Numbered from the stretch's first letter, positions 23,905 through 32,314 are shown. The stretch: DNA of 32,368 nucleotides from JBJELF01 sp051879015 (GCA_051879015.1 JBJELF010000010.1:1-32368); one strand, 5' to 3'. Program-made: numbers and translations. Notes: generated by a model from the letters alone, not told the origin.

Positions 23905-24498
23905 TTATATAGCCAAGGCACGCACCACGCCTTCAATCTTCAGCAGTTCCTCATCACAGTCTTCCCGACTAATTGGAGAAAGCGCTCCCAACCTTCGCTC
24001 AAATTTTTTATAATTTTGAAAAGTATAGATACCTGGTGTATGCAAATCGTTTCCTTCAATCATAGTCTTCAAATGCTTTTTTAAGGCATCTGCCTTGAAA
24101 TTTTTCTGGGTGGAATAGCAGAATATTCCATCTGGATGAATGTACACATAGTCCACACCAAAAGGCTTTTCATCATGAGCGGTAATCACCAATTCTACAT
24201 TCAAAAGTCCCTCTCCAACAATCTTTCTAATTTCCTCGTACTCCTCCCTTGGACGTCCCTTAAAAGGAAGCAAGGCAATAAATGGCACTATCAAATTTGC
24301 CAACGGCAGTACAGAAACCACTGCCGCCACTGTCAGCAGATTCTTTCTTGTATGGGTAGTCATATATCCCGCCACAAACAAAATGACAATCCCCAACAAA
24401 ATTACCAACATCTTTACAATCTCAATTTTTTTCTTATAGGATAAATATCCATAATGTCCCTTTGCGATTTTCTTCACGTCTCTACCCTTTCTTTCCAT
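23905..24498 (-). CDS. Unknown membrane protein
   Basis: Not recognised. The 197-residue protein has a basic N terminus (MERKGRDVKKIAKGHYGYLSYKKK), two hydrophobic helices (about 30-47 and 54-78), and a soluble C-terminal half (about 85-197) with YIHPDGIFCYST near 118-129 and several charged helices. It looks like a two-pass membrane protein with a cytoplasmic domain. The start is uncertain: the ATG at 24498 has only a weak GAG, and a GTG at 24477 has AAGG eight bases upstream. It lies 20 bases after the SDR gene, in the same operon. A 7-bp hairpin (23889-23906, AAAATCG / CGATTTT) overlaps its stop codon. Confidence 0.75.
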   Translation of the reverse strand: MERKGRDVKKIAKGHYGYLSYKKKIEIVKMLVILLGIVILFVAGYMTTHTRKNLLTVAAVVSVLPLANLIVPFIALLPFKGRPREEYEEIRKIVGEGLLNVELVITAHDEKPFGVDYVYIHPDGIFCYSTQKNFKADALKKHLKTMIEGNDLHTPGIYTFQNYKKFERRLGALSPISREDCDEELLKIEGVVRALAI

Positions 24499-24518
24499 TA
24501 TTGTTTCTCAATGTTCGA

Positions 24519-25355
24519 TTATTTCTTACTTTCATCTTCAGAAGCTGCCTTCTTTGTCTCATCTTTTTTATCTTCATTGATAGATTTCATGATATTTGCA
24601 ACCACCGTCCATGGCAAAACCTTACAGGCTAACTGAGCAAATTTCATCGGTATGCCATAAATAGACTCTACCTTACCCTTTTTTGCATCCTTCAATGCCA
24701 AACGAACCACCTTTGCTGGTGACACCATAAACTTTTTCTTTGCATCCACAAGCTTCTTCTCATTTTTTTCATTGGAGAATCGCTGGAAAAATTCGGTATC
24801 AACCGGTCCTGGACAAACAGCTGTCACACTGATTTTTCTTGGCTTTAACTCCACAGAAAGTGCTCTTGCAAAGGAAAGTACATAGGCTTTCGTTGCTGCA
24901 TACACAGCAAAACCCGGCTGAGGACTAAAAGCTGCACTGGACGCAACCAAAATAATCTGACTTCCCTCCGTCATACGTGGAAGCAACAAATGCGTCATAG
25001 TTGTTAAAGCTTCACAATTGAGACGCACCATACCCGACTGATTTTCCAAAGCATCTTCTGCAAAACTGCCATTTCTTCCATAGCCCGCTGAGCTAAACAA
25101 AATAGATACTTCCGGCTGCAAATCCTCTAAATGACCGGAGAGTTCTTGTTCCCAGCCTGGCTCCTGCAAATCCAATGGAATAGCTCGCACATTAACTGCA
25201 TAGTGCCGCTGAATGACATCCGCAATGCGATACAATCGTTCCGCTCTTCTTGCTACCAGCCACAATTCCTCAATATCCTGATATTTTTTTGCAATCTGGA
25301 TTGCTGCCTCACGGCCAATTCCAGAAGATGCACCTGTAATTACTGCAATCTTCAT
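24519..25355 (-). CDS. SDR-family short-chain dehydrogenase/reductase
   Basis: NAD(P)-dependent oxidoreductase, 278 residues, of the classical SDR type. TGASSGIG at 7-14 is the cofactor motif; the catalytic Ser is near 139-140 and Y152-x3-K156 is in VYAATKAY; CPGPVDTEFF follows near 190-199. The Arg pair after beta-2 (ARRAER) suggests NADPH preference. The C terminus has a lysine/glutamate-rich tail (KKDETKKAASEDESKK) beyond the fold. It is preceded by AAGGAGG at good spacing. It sits in the rRNA-modification operon without evident functional link; the substrate is unknown. Confidence 0.93.
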   Translation of the reverse strand: MKIAVITGASSGIGREAAIQIAKKYQDIEELWLVARRAERLYRIADVIQRHYAVNVRAIPLDLQEPGWEQELSGHLEDLQPEVSILFSSAGYGRNGSFAEDALENQSGMVRLNCEALTTMTHLLLPRMTEGSQIILVASSAAFSPQPGFAVYAATKAYVLSFARALSVELKPRKISVTAVCPGPVDTEFFQRFSNEKNEKKLVDAKKKFMVSPAKVVRLALKDAKKGKVESIYGIPMKFAQLACKVLPWTVVANIMKSINEDKKDETKKAASEDESKK

Positions 25356-25396
25356 AAATGCCTCCTTATTTAACTATTTTGCCAAAGCATCTTTTC

Positions 25397-26116
25397 TCAT
25401 ACTTCAGCCGTTTTGCCCGCTTTTAACAACTCCAATTCATTCTCCGTTAAGGCTCGATATTCTCCCGCCTGCAAACTTTCATCCAATTGCAGACTTCCCA
25501 TACTTAGACGTTTTAAGTAAACCACCTCCACGCCCACTGCCTCAAACATTCGCTTGACCTGATGAAACTTTCCTTCCTGAATAGTCAAACGCCCGCTCTG
25601 GGGAGAGAGAACTTCCAGATAAGCTGGCATTGATGTAAAATCTCCCAAATCCATTCCCTCCAAAAATCGTCCCTTGGCATTTTCTGGAATTGGTTTATTT
25701 ACCTCCACATAGTATGTCTTATTGATGTGTTTTTTTGGTGAAAGCAGCTGATGAGCCAAATCACCATCATTGGTAATCAACAGCAATCCCTCCGTATCCT
25801 TGTCCAATCTCCCTACTGGAAATAAATCCTTTCTTTTTTTTGAGACAATTAAATCCACCACAGTCCTGCATTTCTTATCATTGGCGGCAGAAAGCACACC
25901 TGCCGGCTTATTCAACATATAATATTCATACGCCTGATAAATTAGAAGCTGACCATCCAGATAAATGTGTTGGTTTATATCCACTTTCTGCTCTGCTCTC
26001 ATTGCCACTGTATCATCGACACGAACTCTCCCTCGCCGCACCATCTCTTTTACCTGGCTGCGGGAGCCACAGCCCATCTCCACTAAAAATCGATCCAATC
26101 TCATCTGTTGACTCAT
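25397..26116 (-). CDS. RsuA/RluB-family rRNA pseudouridine synthase
   Basis: Pseudouridine synthase, 239 residues from the ATG at 26116. An S4 domain (about 5-60) is followed by LNKPAGVLSA near 68-77 and FPVGRLDKDTEGLLLITNDG near 99-118, where Asp105 is catalytic. GKFHQVKRMFEAVG near 195-208 completes the signature. E. coli RsuA makes pseudouridine 516 in 16S rRNA, whereas RluB acts on 23S; position cannot be told here. The chosen ATG shares its A with the stop of the rRNA methyltransferase gene (TAATG), typical coupling; an in-frame ATG 15 bases earlier lacks a good ribosome binding site. Confidence 0.92.
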   Translation of the reverse strand: MSQQMRLDRFLVEMGCGSRSQVKEMVRRGRVRVDDTVAMRAEQKVDINQHIYLDGQLLIYQAYEYYMLNKPAGVLSAANDKKCRTVVDLIVSKKRKDLFPVGRLDKDTEGLLLITNDGDLAHQLLSPKKHINKTYYVEVNKPIPENAKGRFLEGMDLGDFTSMPAYLEVLSPQSGRLTIQEGKFHQVKRMFEAVGVEVVYLKRLSMGSLQLDESLQAGEYRALTENELELLKAGKTAEV

Positions 26117-27489
26117 TACAGCCACCGCCATCCTGCCAAATATTTGTTTTTAAGCACACCATTTGCTGCCTTTGCAAATCCCAAAGGTGCGCCATCCACA
26201 CATACCAACACCCAGCCTCTCATAGACTTCGCTTCCTGCTGTGCCTCAATCGTCTCTCCTTTCAAATAACGAATAACACGCTCATCCTCACAGGAAAAAT
26301 TAACACAATCTTCATATTCCTCCATGGACAATGCCATCGCTAAGGCCTGACTCGGCTCAAAGCGACTTTTTTTGCACTCGCCCAACAGTAATCCATTTCT
26401 CAAAATGCGCAGTCCATCGAGATTCATATCTGCATCCGGAAGCAGCGAAGCACGATCACTGCGAATTTCAATACGACTGCGCTCCAAAGGCATCTTTACT
26501 TTTTTTAAAAAGGCTTCTAACTCTTCATTTTTCCAACGATTGTGCCCCGTGTATCCGATAGAAGGTGTTTTCTGCTCCCCACTCTTTTGCAGCAGTGCCA
26601 CAAAATGTCCTTCTCCCTGCATCTTATGCGGAAAAATGCGAACACATTTTGCAAGTTCTGGATTGCCTCCTGCTAATTCTGGACGACCTTTCTCAAACCC
26701 TTCATAGGCAGGAATCTCCAATATTTTCAACTCTGGACAGAGATCCAGCATATACTGAACCGTCTGCTCATTCTCCGATCCATGAAAAGTACAGGTAGAA
26801 TACACCAGCATTCCTCCAGGTTTTAACATCTGCAATGCATAGGTCACAATTTCCCTCTGCAGCTTAGAAAAGGTTTCATTACTGCTTTCGCTCCAATTTT
26901 TCATCACAGATGGATCCTTGCGAAACATTCCCTCTCCTGAACAGGGCGCATCAATCAAAATTTTGTCAAAATATTCCGGAAATTTTGCTGCAAGCCTATA
27001 AGGACTCTCACTCAAAATAACTGAATTTGGAATGCCAAATAACTCTAAATTTTTTAAAAGAGCCTTGGCACGAGAATTACTGATATCATTGCTGACCAGC
27101 ACACCTGTGCCTTTTAGTTTTGCCGCAAGTTCCGTGCTCTTTCCACCCGGAGCCGCACAGATATCCAGTACACGATCTCCTTCCCTGATTGGCAGCACAT
27201 TAGCCGGCGTCATAGCACTAGGCTCCTGCAAATAGTACAGTCCTGCAAAATAATAAGGATGCTTTGCAGGCTTTTCGCTTCCATTATAATAGAAACCGTT
27301 GGAAATCCAAGGAATTGTTCTTAACTTAAAAGGAGATTTTTTCACAAACTCCTCAACACTAATTTTTGATGTATTGACACGCAAACCATATAATCGCGGT
27401 TCCTCATAACTTTTTAAATAATCTTCATATTCTTCACCTAACAGTTCTTGCATATGTTCTTTAAATAATGCAGGTAACTCTACTTTCAT
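26116..27489 (-). CDS. RsmF-like rRNA (cytosine-C5) methyltransferase
   Basis: SAM-dependent m5C methyltransferase of the NOL1/NOP2/Sun (RsmB/RsmF) group, 457 residues. SAM motif I is DICAAPGGKSTELAAKL near 109-125; motif IV DAPCSGEGMFRKDP near 180-193 and motif VI STCTFHGSENE near 231-241 hold the two cysteines (183 and 233). A C-terminal region (about 310-457) resembles the PUA-like extension of RsmF. The long frame runs upstream to 27588, but GGAG lies 6 bases before the ATG at 27489, which gives the usual N terminus. It begins the operon that continues with the pseudouridine synthases. Confidence 0.94.
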   Translation of the reverse strand: MKVELPALFKEHMQELLGEEYEDYLKSYEEPRLYGLRVNTSKISVEEFVKKSPFKLRTIPWISNGFYYNGSEKPAKHPYYFAGLYYLQEPSAMTPANVLPIREGDRVLDICAAPGGKSTELAAKLKGTGVLVSNDISNSRAKALLKNLELFGIPNSVILSESPYRLAAKFPEYFDKILIDAPCSGEGMFRKDPSVMKNWSESSNETFSKLQREIVTYALQMLKPGGMLVYSTCTFHGSENEQTVQYMLDLCPELKILEIPAYEGFEKGRPELAGGNPELAKCVRIFPHKMQGEGHFVALLQKSGEQKTPSIGYTGHNRWKNEELEAFLKKVKMPLERSRIEIRSDRASLLPDADMNLDGLRILRNGLLLGECKKSRFEPSQALAMALSMEEYEDCVNFSCEDERVIRYLKGETIEAQQEAKSMRGWVLVCVDGAPLGFAKAANGVLKNKYLAGWRWL

Positions 27490-27528
27490 TGCTTTCTCCT
27501 TTTCATTTATGATAGTTTTACTTATCAC

Positions 27529-27557
27529 AGTATAGCACATCCCCCTTCTTTTGTCAC
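27529..27557 (-). promoter_or_regulatory. Candidate promoter of the rRNA-modification operon
   Basis: Minus strand GTGACA (27557-27552), a 17-base spacer and TATACT (27534-27529), 40 bases before the methyltransferase start. Confidence 0.6.
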
Positions 27558-27613
27558 CGCATAAGTAAAGTAGAAAGGAAACAATCAAATAACGTATTTC
27601 CCAATCATTTTGC

Positions 27614-28495
27614 CTAATAATTCCATTTCAAACAGCTACCTTGAAGATATCGCAGCACTGCATAGGGATTGATACTTACTTCCTCACTCCTGGAAGTGCA
27701 AATATACATTCCAAAATGTAAATGAACAGGAAAATTTCCGCTGGTTCCCTCCACTGTACCATAGCCCGTATCTCCCATATAACCTAACAGCTGCCCTGCA
27801 TGAATTTTCTGTCCTACCGACAAATCCAACGCATACTCATTCAAATGGGCATAATAAAAATAAGCCCCATGTTCTCCTCGGATTCCAATGCGCCAACCTC
27901 CCTGAGGCAGCCAGCCCATCTGTTCTATCACTCCGTCAGACACGCTGACAATAGGATAAAATCCACTGGCATACTCCATTCCCATCAAATCACAGCCCTC
28001 ATGAGTTCGCTTGCCTCCATAGGTACGCTCCTGTCCCCAGGAATTCTCAAAAACAGGCATCACAATTTTCTTATTTTTGCTTTCAGGTATCGGAAAATAA
28101 CATAAATCCTCTAAAATTGCCTTATAGGCATTTTGAATTTGATACCATGCCTCAGAATTGTATTTTTTCATCTGCGCTGCCTGAATCTGATACCAGTTCT
28201 TGGAAATTTTTTTTACTTCTTTTTCTTTCAATACATAGCCATTTTCTACCATTAAAACAGTCAGGAGCTCTGATTCAGTACATTCACACTCCCTTGCTGC
28301 CTCCTCCAATTGCTCCAGCACCCCTTCTTCTATTTCCATCCGTCGAAAAGCATCACTCTCCAACCAATCCACCTGCAGATAATAGGCATAAGGATGCACA
28401 AGGAAACGATAATGAAACCACACAATACTCACACAGCTTGCCCCAAACACGAAAACATATAACATCAATTTTCCAATTGAATATCGCATATTCAT
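27614..28495 (-). CDS. M23-family metallopeptidase, membrane anchored
   Basis: Probable cell-wall endopeptidase of the lysostaphin/LytM group, 293 residues. A signal anchor (about 10-28) places the rest outside the membrane. The zinc site is complete: H165 and D169 in THEGCDL, H258 and H260 in VHLHFG; His217 in YYAHL is the usual further catalytic histidine. A helical region (about 50-135) precedes the peptidase domain. GDTGYGTVEGTSG near 241-253 replaces the common GxTGxSTGPH. No Shine-Dalgarno sequence is evident before the ATG at 28495; a second ATG follows two codons on. It is divergent from ylbJ, which has sporulation links, so a role in sporulation or germination is possible but unproven. 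Confidence 0.88.
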   Translation of the reverse strand: MNMRYSIGKLMLYVFVFGASCVSIVWFHYRFLVHPYAYYLQVDWLESDAFRRMEIEEGVLEQLEEAARECECTESELLTVLMVENGYVLKEKEVKKISKNWYQIQAAQMKKYNSEAWYQIQNAYKAILEDLCYFPIPESKNKKIVMPVFENSWGQERTYGGKRTHEGCDLMGMEYASGFYPIVSVSDGVIEQMGWLPQGGWRIGIRGEHGAYFYYAHLNEYALDLSVGQKIHAGQLLGYMGDTGYGTVEGTSGNFPVHLHFGMYICTSRSEEVSINPYAVLRYLQGSCLKWNY

Positions 28496-28590
28496 TGATA
28501 CAAATTTGTAACTTTTCTTTTTTGTACACTATATGCGGTATGTTCTTATTCCTTTCATCATATAAATAGAAAAAATGAAAGAGGATTCGT

Positions 28591-29523
28591 ATGTTAAAAC
28601 GCCGCTTTATTGTAAATGTGCTTCTGCTGCTCTCTTTACTTTTTCTCCTCTCCTTTCCCTCCCTTGGTATTGAAGGTGCTTCTTTTGGATTGTTAAGCTG
28701 GTATCAAAAAGTCCTGCCTACTCTGTTTCCCGCTATGATTCTTACTTCTATCATGATAAAGACTAACGCCTTCTCTCTGGTAATGCCTCTCTTTGCTCCC
28801 CTATGCAGCAAATTGTTTGGTCTGTCCTCTCAAGGCAGCTGCGCTCTCATCACAGGTTGGCTCTGTGGCTATCCAATGGGGGCAAAAACAGCGAACGAAC
28901 TGCTAAACGACAACCTAATCTCTCAGGAGGAGGCTTCCTATCTGCTTTATTTCTCCAATCAAGCCAGTCCCATGTTTCTGGCCGGTTTTCTGCGTTATCA
29001 AATTTTAGGTGGTTATCTTCCCCTGTGGAAAATTTTTTTCTCCATCTACGGAAGTGCTTTCATCATTTCCATCGCAGCCCGACTTCTTTGGAGCCCTAAC
29101 CATCAGACCACTTCATATAACACAATAAACCACACAAAAAAAGAAGAACCAGCTCTCCTGTCCATTATGGAACAATCCTTCACAAGTTCTTCTTCCATCA
29201 TGATTACCATTGGTATTTACATGATGCTATTCTCCATCGCAACCCGATTGATTCAAAATTTCTTTTCTCTTCCGCCCCTTGTCACCTGCCTTTTGTCCGG
29301 AATACTGGAAATGACCTCTGGTATTACCCAGCTTGCTGATTTAGCACTTCCAATTCAATGGACTGCTTTTTTCAGCATCAGCCTAACTGCCTTTGGCGGT
29401 CTCTGCACAGCTATGCAAGTCCGCTCTGCCTCCCGTCAAATTTCCTATTTTTTCTCACGCTATCTGCTATGTAAGTTTGCACAGGCATTGTTGGCCGACG
29501 GAATTTTATATTGGATGATTTAG
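28591..29523 (+). CDS. ylbJ: YlbJ-like sporulation integral membrane protein
   Basis: Polytopic membrane protein of 310 residues with about eight hydrophobic helices and nucleoside-recognition (Gate) type motifs. GYPMGAK at 93-99 and SNQASPMF at 122-129 match the YlbJ hallmarks (GNPSGAK and SNxCSPMF). YlbJ is needed for spore cortex formation in Bacillus; its transport substrate is unknown. GAGG lies 6 bases before the ATG. It faces coaD and rsmD from the other side of a coiled-coil gene; in Bacillus rsmD (ylbH), coaD (ylbI) and ylbJ are neighbours, which supports the assignment. Confidence 0.85.
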   Translation: MLKRRFIVNVLLLLSLLFLLSFPSLGIEGASFGLLSWYQKVLPTLFPAMILTSIMIKTNAFSLVMPLFAPLCSKLFGLSSQGSCALITGWLCGYPMGAKTANELLNDNLISQEEASYLLYFSNQASPMFLAGFLRYQILGGYLPLWKIFFSIYGSAFIISIAARLLWSPNHQTTSYNTINHTKKEEPALLSIMEQSFTSSSSIMITIGIYMMLFSIATRLIQNFFSLPPLVTCLLSGILEMTSGITQLADLALPIQWTAFFSISLTAFGGLCTAMQVRSASRQISYFFSRYLLCKFAQALLADGILYWMI

Positions 29524-29564
29524 CAATTTAAAAACGGACATTTTTTTATTGTTGCAAGACTACA

Positions 29565-30233
29565 TTATTCTTCATCATTATAATCGTCTTCCAAATACTC
29601 GCCTTCCTCATTTTCAAGCTGCTCGAAATCACCCTCCTCCACAACTTCTTCCTCATTCTGCATATCTGCATGAACTGCCTCGCGGTTTTGAATGATTTCA
29701 TCTTTCAGATTTTCCATCCCTTGTATATACTGTTCAAATTGTCTCTGCGTATTTGACAGGGCATTGCTCACCCAGCCCTGCATCCCCTCCATAATTTGAT
29801 CCATATAGACATTAGCCTCATGACGTATTTGATCCGCTTCCTCATAGGCCGCATCAATAATGCTCTGTGCCTCTGCATTGACATCCTCAATCATCTGATT
29901 TACTTTATCTTGCGTTTCTTCCAATAGAAAATCTGCTTCCTTTTGCGCCTCTCTTTTCACTTCCGTCTCGTCCAACATAGATTGACGCTTTACCTCCGCC
30001 TGTTTGATGATACGTTCTGCACGGTCATTTGCAGTCTTAAGAATAGACTCCTGACCGCTAAGCACTTTTTGATACTGCTCAATTTCCTTTGGAATCTGAT
30101 TGCGCAAATCCAGCAGCATACCCAACAGGTTTTCTCTATCTACCACAATTTTTTCGTTGGACCACATGCTTGCCTTACATTCTTTTATGTAATTCTCAAT
30201 TTTGTCAATTGTTTTTTCCATCTGACTTTTCAT
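29565..30233 (-). CDS. Coiled-coil protein (unknown role)
   Basis: Highly charged 222-residue protein without membrane segment. A long heptad-like region (about 35-190) contains repeated ERIIKQAEVKRQ, EAQKEADFLLEE and EAQSIIDAAYEEADQIRHEA stretches, similar to DivIVA C-terminal or V-ATPase subunit H coiled coils; the DivIVA N-terminal membrane-binding motif is not visible. The last 35 residues are very acidic (EEEVVEEGDFEQLENEEG). AAGGA lies 7 bases before the ATG. It follows coaD by 66 bases and seems to be the last gene of the rsmD-coaD operon. Similar proteins often lie near coaD in Clostridia, to my recollection, but no function is known. Confidence 0.8.
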   Translation of the reverse strand: MKSQMEKTIDKIENYIKECKASMWSNEKIVVDRENLLGMLLDLRNQIPKEIEQYQKVLSGQESILKTANDRAERIIKQAEVKRQSMLDETEVKREAQKEADFLLEETQDKVNQMIEDVNAEAQSIIDAAYEEADQIRHEANVYMDQIMEGMQGWVSNALSNTQRQFEQYIQGMENLKDEIIQNREAVHADMQNEEEVVEEGDFEQLENEEGEYLEDDYNDEE

Positions 30234-30299
30234 GAATCATTCCTTCTTTCTTTTTTATTATACTTCATTTAATAACTATTGGATAGGAAACCAACATCT

Positions 30300-30797
30300 T
30301 TAGGAAATGGGCAGTACACTCTGATTGACTTTTCTCTCAATACTTTCTCTTACATGAGCTGGCACACAGCCACTAATATCAGCCTGATAGCTCGCCAATT
30401 CCTTCACAATACTGGAACTTAGATAGGCATACTCTAAACTTGTTGTTAAAAAAATTGTATCCACATCCGAGGCAATGGTTCGATTGGTCTGAGCCATCTG
30501 CAGTTCATATTCAAAATCAGTTACTGCGCGCAATCCTCTTACAATTACTCTGGCATGTTTCCTATGAGCATACTCTACTAAGAGTCCATCAAAAGCTTCT
30601 ACCTGCACGTTTGGAATATCAATCACCGCCTCCTGAATCAAAGCAACTCTTTCTTCCACCGAAAACAATGGTTTTTTACTGCTATTATGCAGCACACCGA
30701 CAATTAAAATATCAAACATCTTGCTGGCTCGCTTAATAATATCTAAATGTCCATATGTAATTGGGTCAAAACTACCCGGATATACGGCTATTCTCAT
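30300..30797 (-). CDS. coaD: CoaD, phosphopantetheine adenylyltransferase
   Basis: Transfers AMP from ATP to 4'-phosphopantetheine, the penultimate step in coenzyme A synthesis. The 165-residue protein begins MRIAVYPGSFDPITYGHLD, with the nucleotidyltransferase TYGH motif at 14-17, has VRGLRAVTDFEYE near 86-98 and YLSSSIVKE near 125-133 (the S-S-x-V-K signature). Length is normal (about 160). No strong Shine-Dalgarno sequence precedes the ATG. It lies downstream of rsmD with a 120-base gap that contains a small CCCC/GGGG hairpin (30878-30892). Confidence 0.97.
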   Translation of the reverse strand: MRIAVYPGSFDPITYGHLDIIKRASKMFDILIVGVLHNSSKKPLFSVEERVALIQEAVIDIPNVQVEAFDGLLVEYAHRKHARVIVRGLRAVTDFEYELQMAQTNRTIASDVDTIFLTTSLEYAYLSSSIVKELASYQADISGCVPAHVRESIERKVNQSVLPIS

Positions 30798-30917
30798 TTT
30801 AACTTATATCCCACAGCATATATATTCTATCAATGTGATTATATACTGCATTTCCTTTCATATCATATATAGTGCTACCCCGCTTGCAGGGGCATGGAGA
30901 CTTATGAGCCGACTATT

Positions 30918-31481
30918 TTACTTCACCTCAGCTCGACCAATCATCATATGACGATTGGTCTTATAGCGTTTTTCTCGGATGAGCGTTAATCCACTCTCCT
31001 CCAAAAACGAAAAATCAGTGTCTAAAGCAGCCTCGCATATAATTACAGTCTCCTCTCCCACAAGCTTAGAATCTGAGAGAGCCGACAGTACTGGCTGTTC
31101 AAACCGCCCCTGATAAGGTGGATCCATAAAAATATAATCAAATACTAAATCTCTATCGTTTAATCTATGGATAGCATTAACTACATCACTATCCATAACG
31201 ACTGCCTTATCATCTAAATGCGTAAAACGCAGATTTTCATGAATACATTTCAGCGCCATTTTATTATTTTCAACAAACCATGCAGTTTTAGCTCCTCGGC
31301 TGAGCGCTTCAATACCAATAGCACCACTGCCGCTAAACAAATCTAAAAACAAACATCCTGGAAGATTAGGCTGTAATATATTAAATAATGTCTCCTTAAT
31401 TCGGTCTGTCGTTGGTCTCGTATTAAGTCCCTCAATCGTCTTAAGGGGAAGACTACGAGCACTTCCTGCAATCACTCTCAT
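30918..31481 (-). CDS. rsmD: RsmD, 16S rRNA (guanine-966-N2)-methyltransferase
   Basis: SAM-dependent methyltransferase for G966 (E. coli numbering) of 16S rRNA, 187 residues. N-terminal MRVIAGSARSLPLKT and RPTTDRIKETLFNIL are family signatures; SAM motif I is LDLFSGSGAIGIEALSRGA near 46-64, and DPPY at 120-123 is the N-methyltransferase catalytic motif. AAGGA lies 6 bases before the ATG. It is the first gene of the rsmD-coaD-coiled-coil operon, with a promoter about 120 bases upstream. Confidence 0.96.
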   Translation of the reverse strand: MRVIAGSARSLPLKTIEGLNTRPTTDRIKETLFNILQPNLPGCLFLDLFSGSGAIGIEALSRGAKTAWFVENNKMALKCIHENLRFTHLDDKAVVMDSDVVNAIHRLNDRDLVFDYIFMDPPYQGRFEQPVLSALSDSKLVGEETVIICEAALDTDFSFLEESGLTLIREKRYKTNRHMMIGRAEVK

Positions 31482-31600
31482 AACATTTCCTTAGAAGTTA
31501 TTTCTGACCCTTTCCTATTTATTTTATGATGAAACGAACATACCCGCCAATGCAGACATCTTCCCTGCTGCTTGATAAGCACTCCATCTAAATCATTGTT

Positions 31601-31629
31601 ATTATAGTATGAAATTTGCAAAGTTACAA
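31601..31629 (-). promoter_or_regulatory. Candidate rsmD-coaD promoter
   Basis: Minus strand TTGTAA (31629-31624), a 17-base spacer and TATAAT (31606-31601). The -35 lies within a TATCTTGTAA-like word (TTATCTTGTAA) that recurs in the mscL terminator. Of the 356-base gap 31482-31837, this promoter and the terminator are the only elements I can support. Confidence 0.65.
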
Positions 31630-31676
31630 GATAAATTTTATGTGAATAAAAAAAATCTGAGTTTTATTTCTCGACA

Positions 31677-31717
31677 AAAAACTCTTACAAGATAACATCT
31701 ATCTTGTAAGAGTTTTT
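31677..31717 (-). terminator. Terminator after mscL (possibly bidirectional)
   Basis: Perfect 18-bp inverted repeat (31677-31694 with 31700-31717) around a 5-base loop. T tracts follow on both strands (six on the minus strand). It begins about 120 bases after the mscL stop. Confidence 0.9.
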
Positions 31718-31837
31718 ACAACATTTTTTGCCAGCATAACCGTAATGCAACCACATAGTTTCTTCATAGAAAATTTTCTTTCTTTGATTATAAATTTTAG
31801 ATTATTCTGAACATATTGATATTCTGTATTTTTCTTC

Positions 31838-32281
31838 TTAGTCTTCTTTTACTTCTTCCACTGGAAGTTCTGATGTACAATGTGGACATTTCACCGCTTT
31901 AATGCTAATCTCTGACTGGCAATAAGGACAGATCTTTGTAGTAGGAGCTTCTGGTTCTTCTGGCTTCTTCATCTTAGAAGTTACATTGTTCATCGTTTTA
32001 ACAATAGCAAAAATAACCAGTGCTACCAGCAAAAAGTTAATAATTGCAGCGATGAAATTACCATAATTTAATGTTGCTGCATTTTCTCCTGTGCCAAGCA
32101 CCAACACCCAACTAGAGAAATCAATTCCACCTGTAATCAGTGAAATCACTGGCATAAACACATCATTAACCAATGAAGTTACAATTGCAGTAAAGGCACT
32201 ACCAATGATAACACCGACTGCCATGTCCATCACATTTCCGCGGGCAATAAACTTTTTAAATTCCTCAAAAAATGCTTTCAT
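31838..32281 (-). CDS. mscL: MscL, large-conductance mechanosensitive channel with C-terminal zinc ribbon
   Basis: Osmotic safety valve of the cytoplasmic membrane, homopentameric. From the ATG at 32281 it is 147 residues. MKAFFEEFKKFIARGNVMDMAVGVIIG is the conserved N terminus (amphipathic helix and TM1, about 16-46), and TM2 spans about 74-96 (NFIAAIINFLLVALVIF...). After the usual cytoplasmic KKPEEPEAPT linker there is a CPYC...CPHC zinc ribbon (Cys118, 121, 132, 135) that E. coli MscL lacks. GGAGG lies 8 bases before this ATG; the longer in-frame start at 32332 would overlap the promoter. Confidence 0.96.
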   Translation of the reverse strand: MKAFFEEFKKFIARGNVMDMAVGVIIGSAFTAIVTSLVNDVFMPVISLITGGIDFSSWVLVLGTGENAATLNYGNFIAAIINFLLVALVIFAIVKTMNNVTSKMKKPEEPEAPTTKICPYCQSEISIKAVKCPHCTSELPVEEVKED

Positions 32282-32314
32282 CTTATTTTCCTCCTTAGAA
32301 TTTTTAACACCTTT

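Noticed and set aside
25840..26343. A 167-codon plus-strand open frame over the RsuA and RsmF genes
   Set aside because: Antisense to two conserved enzymes and without start signals.
28117..28569. A 150-codon plus-strand open frame opposite the M23 peptidase gene
   Set aside because: Shadow of the peptidase gene, which has a complete set of catalytic residues; the translation resembles no family.
30873..30896. Terminator between rsmD and coaD
   Set aside because: The stem is only four C-G pairs and no T tract follows on the minus strand; the genes are probably cotranscribed.
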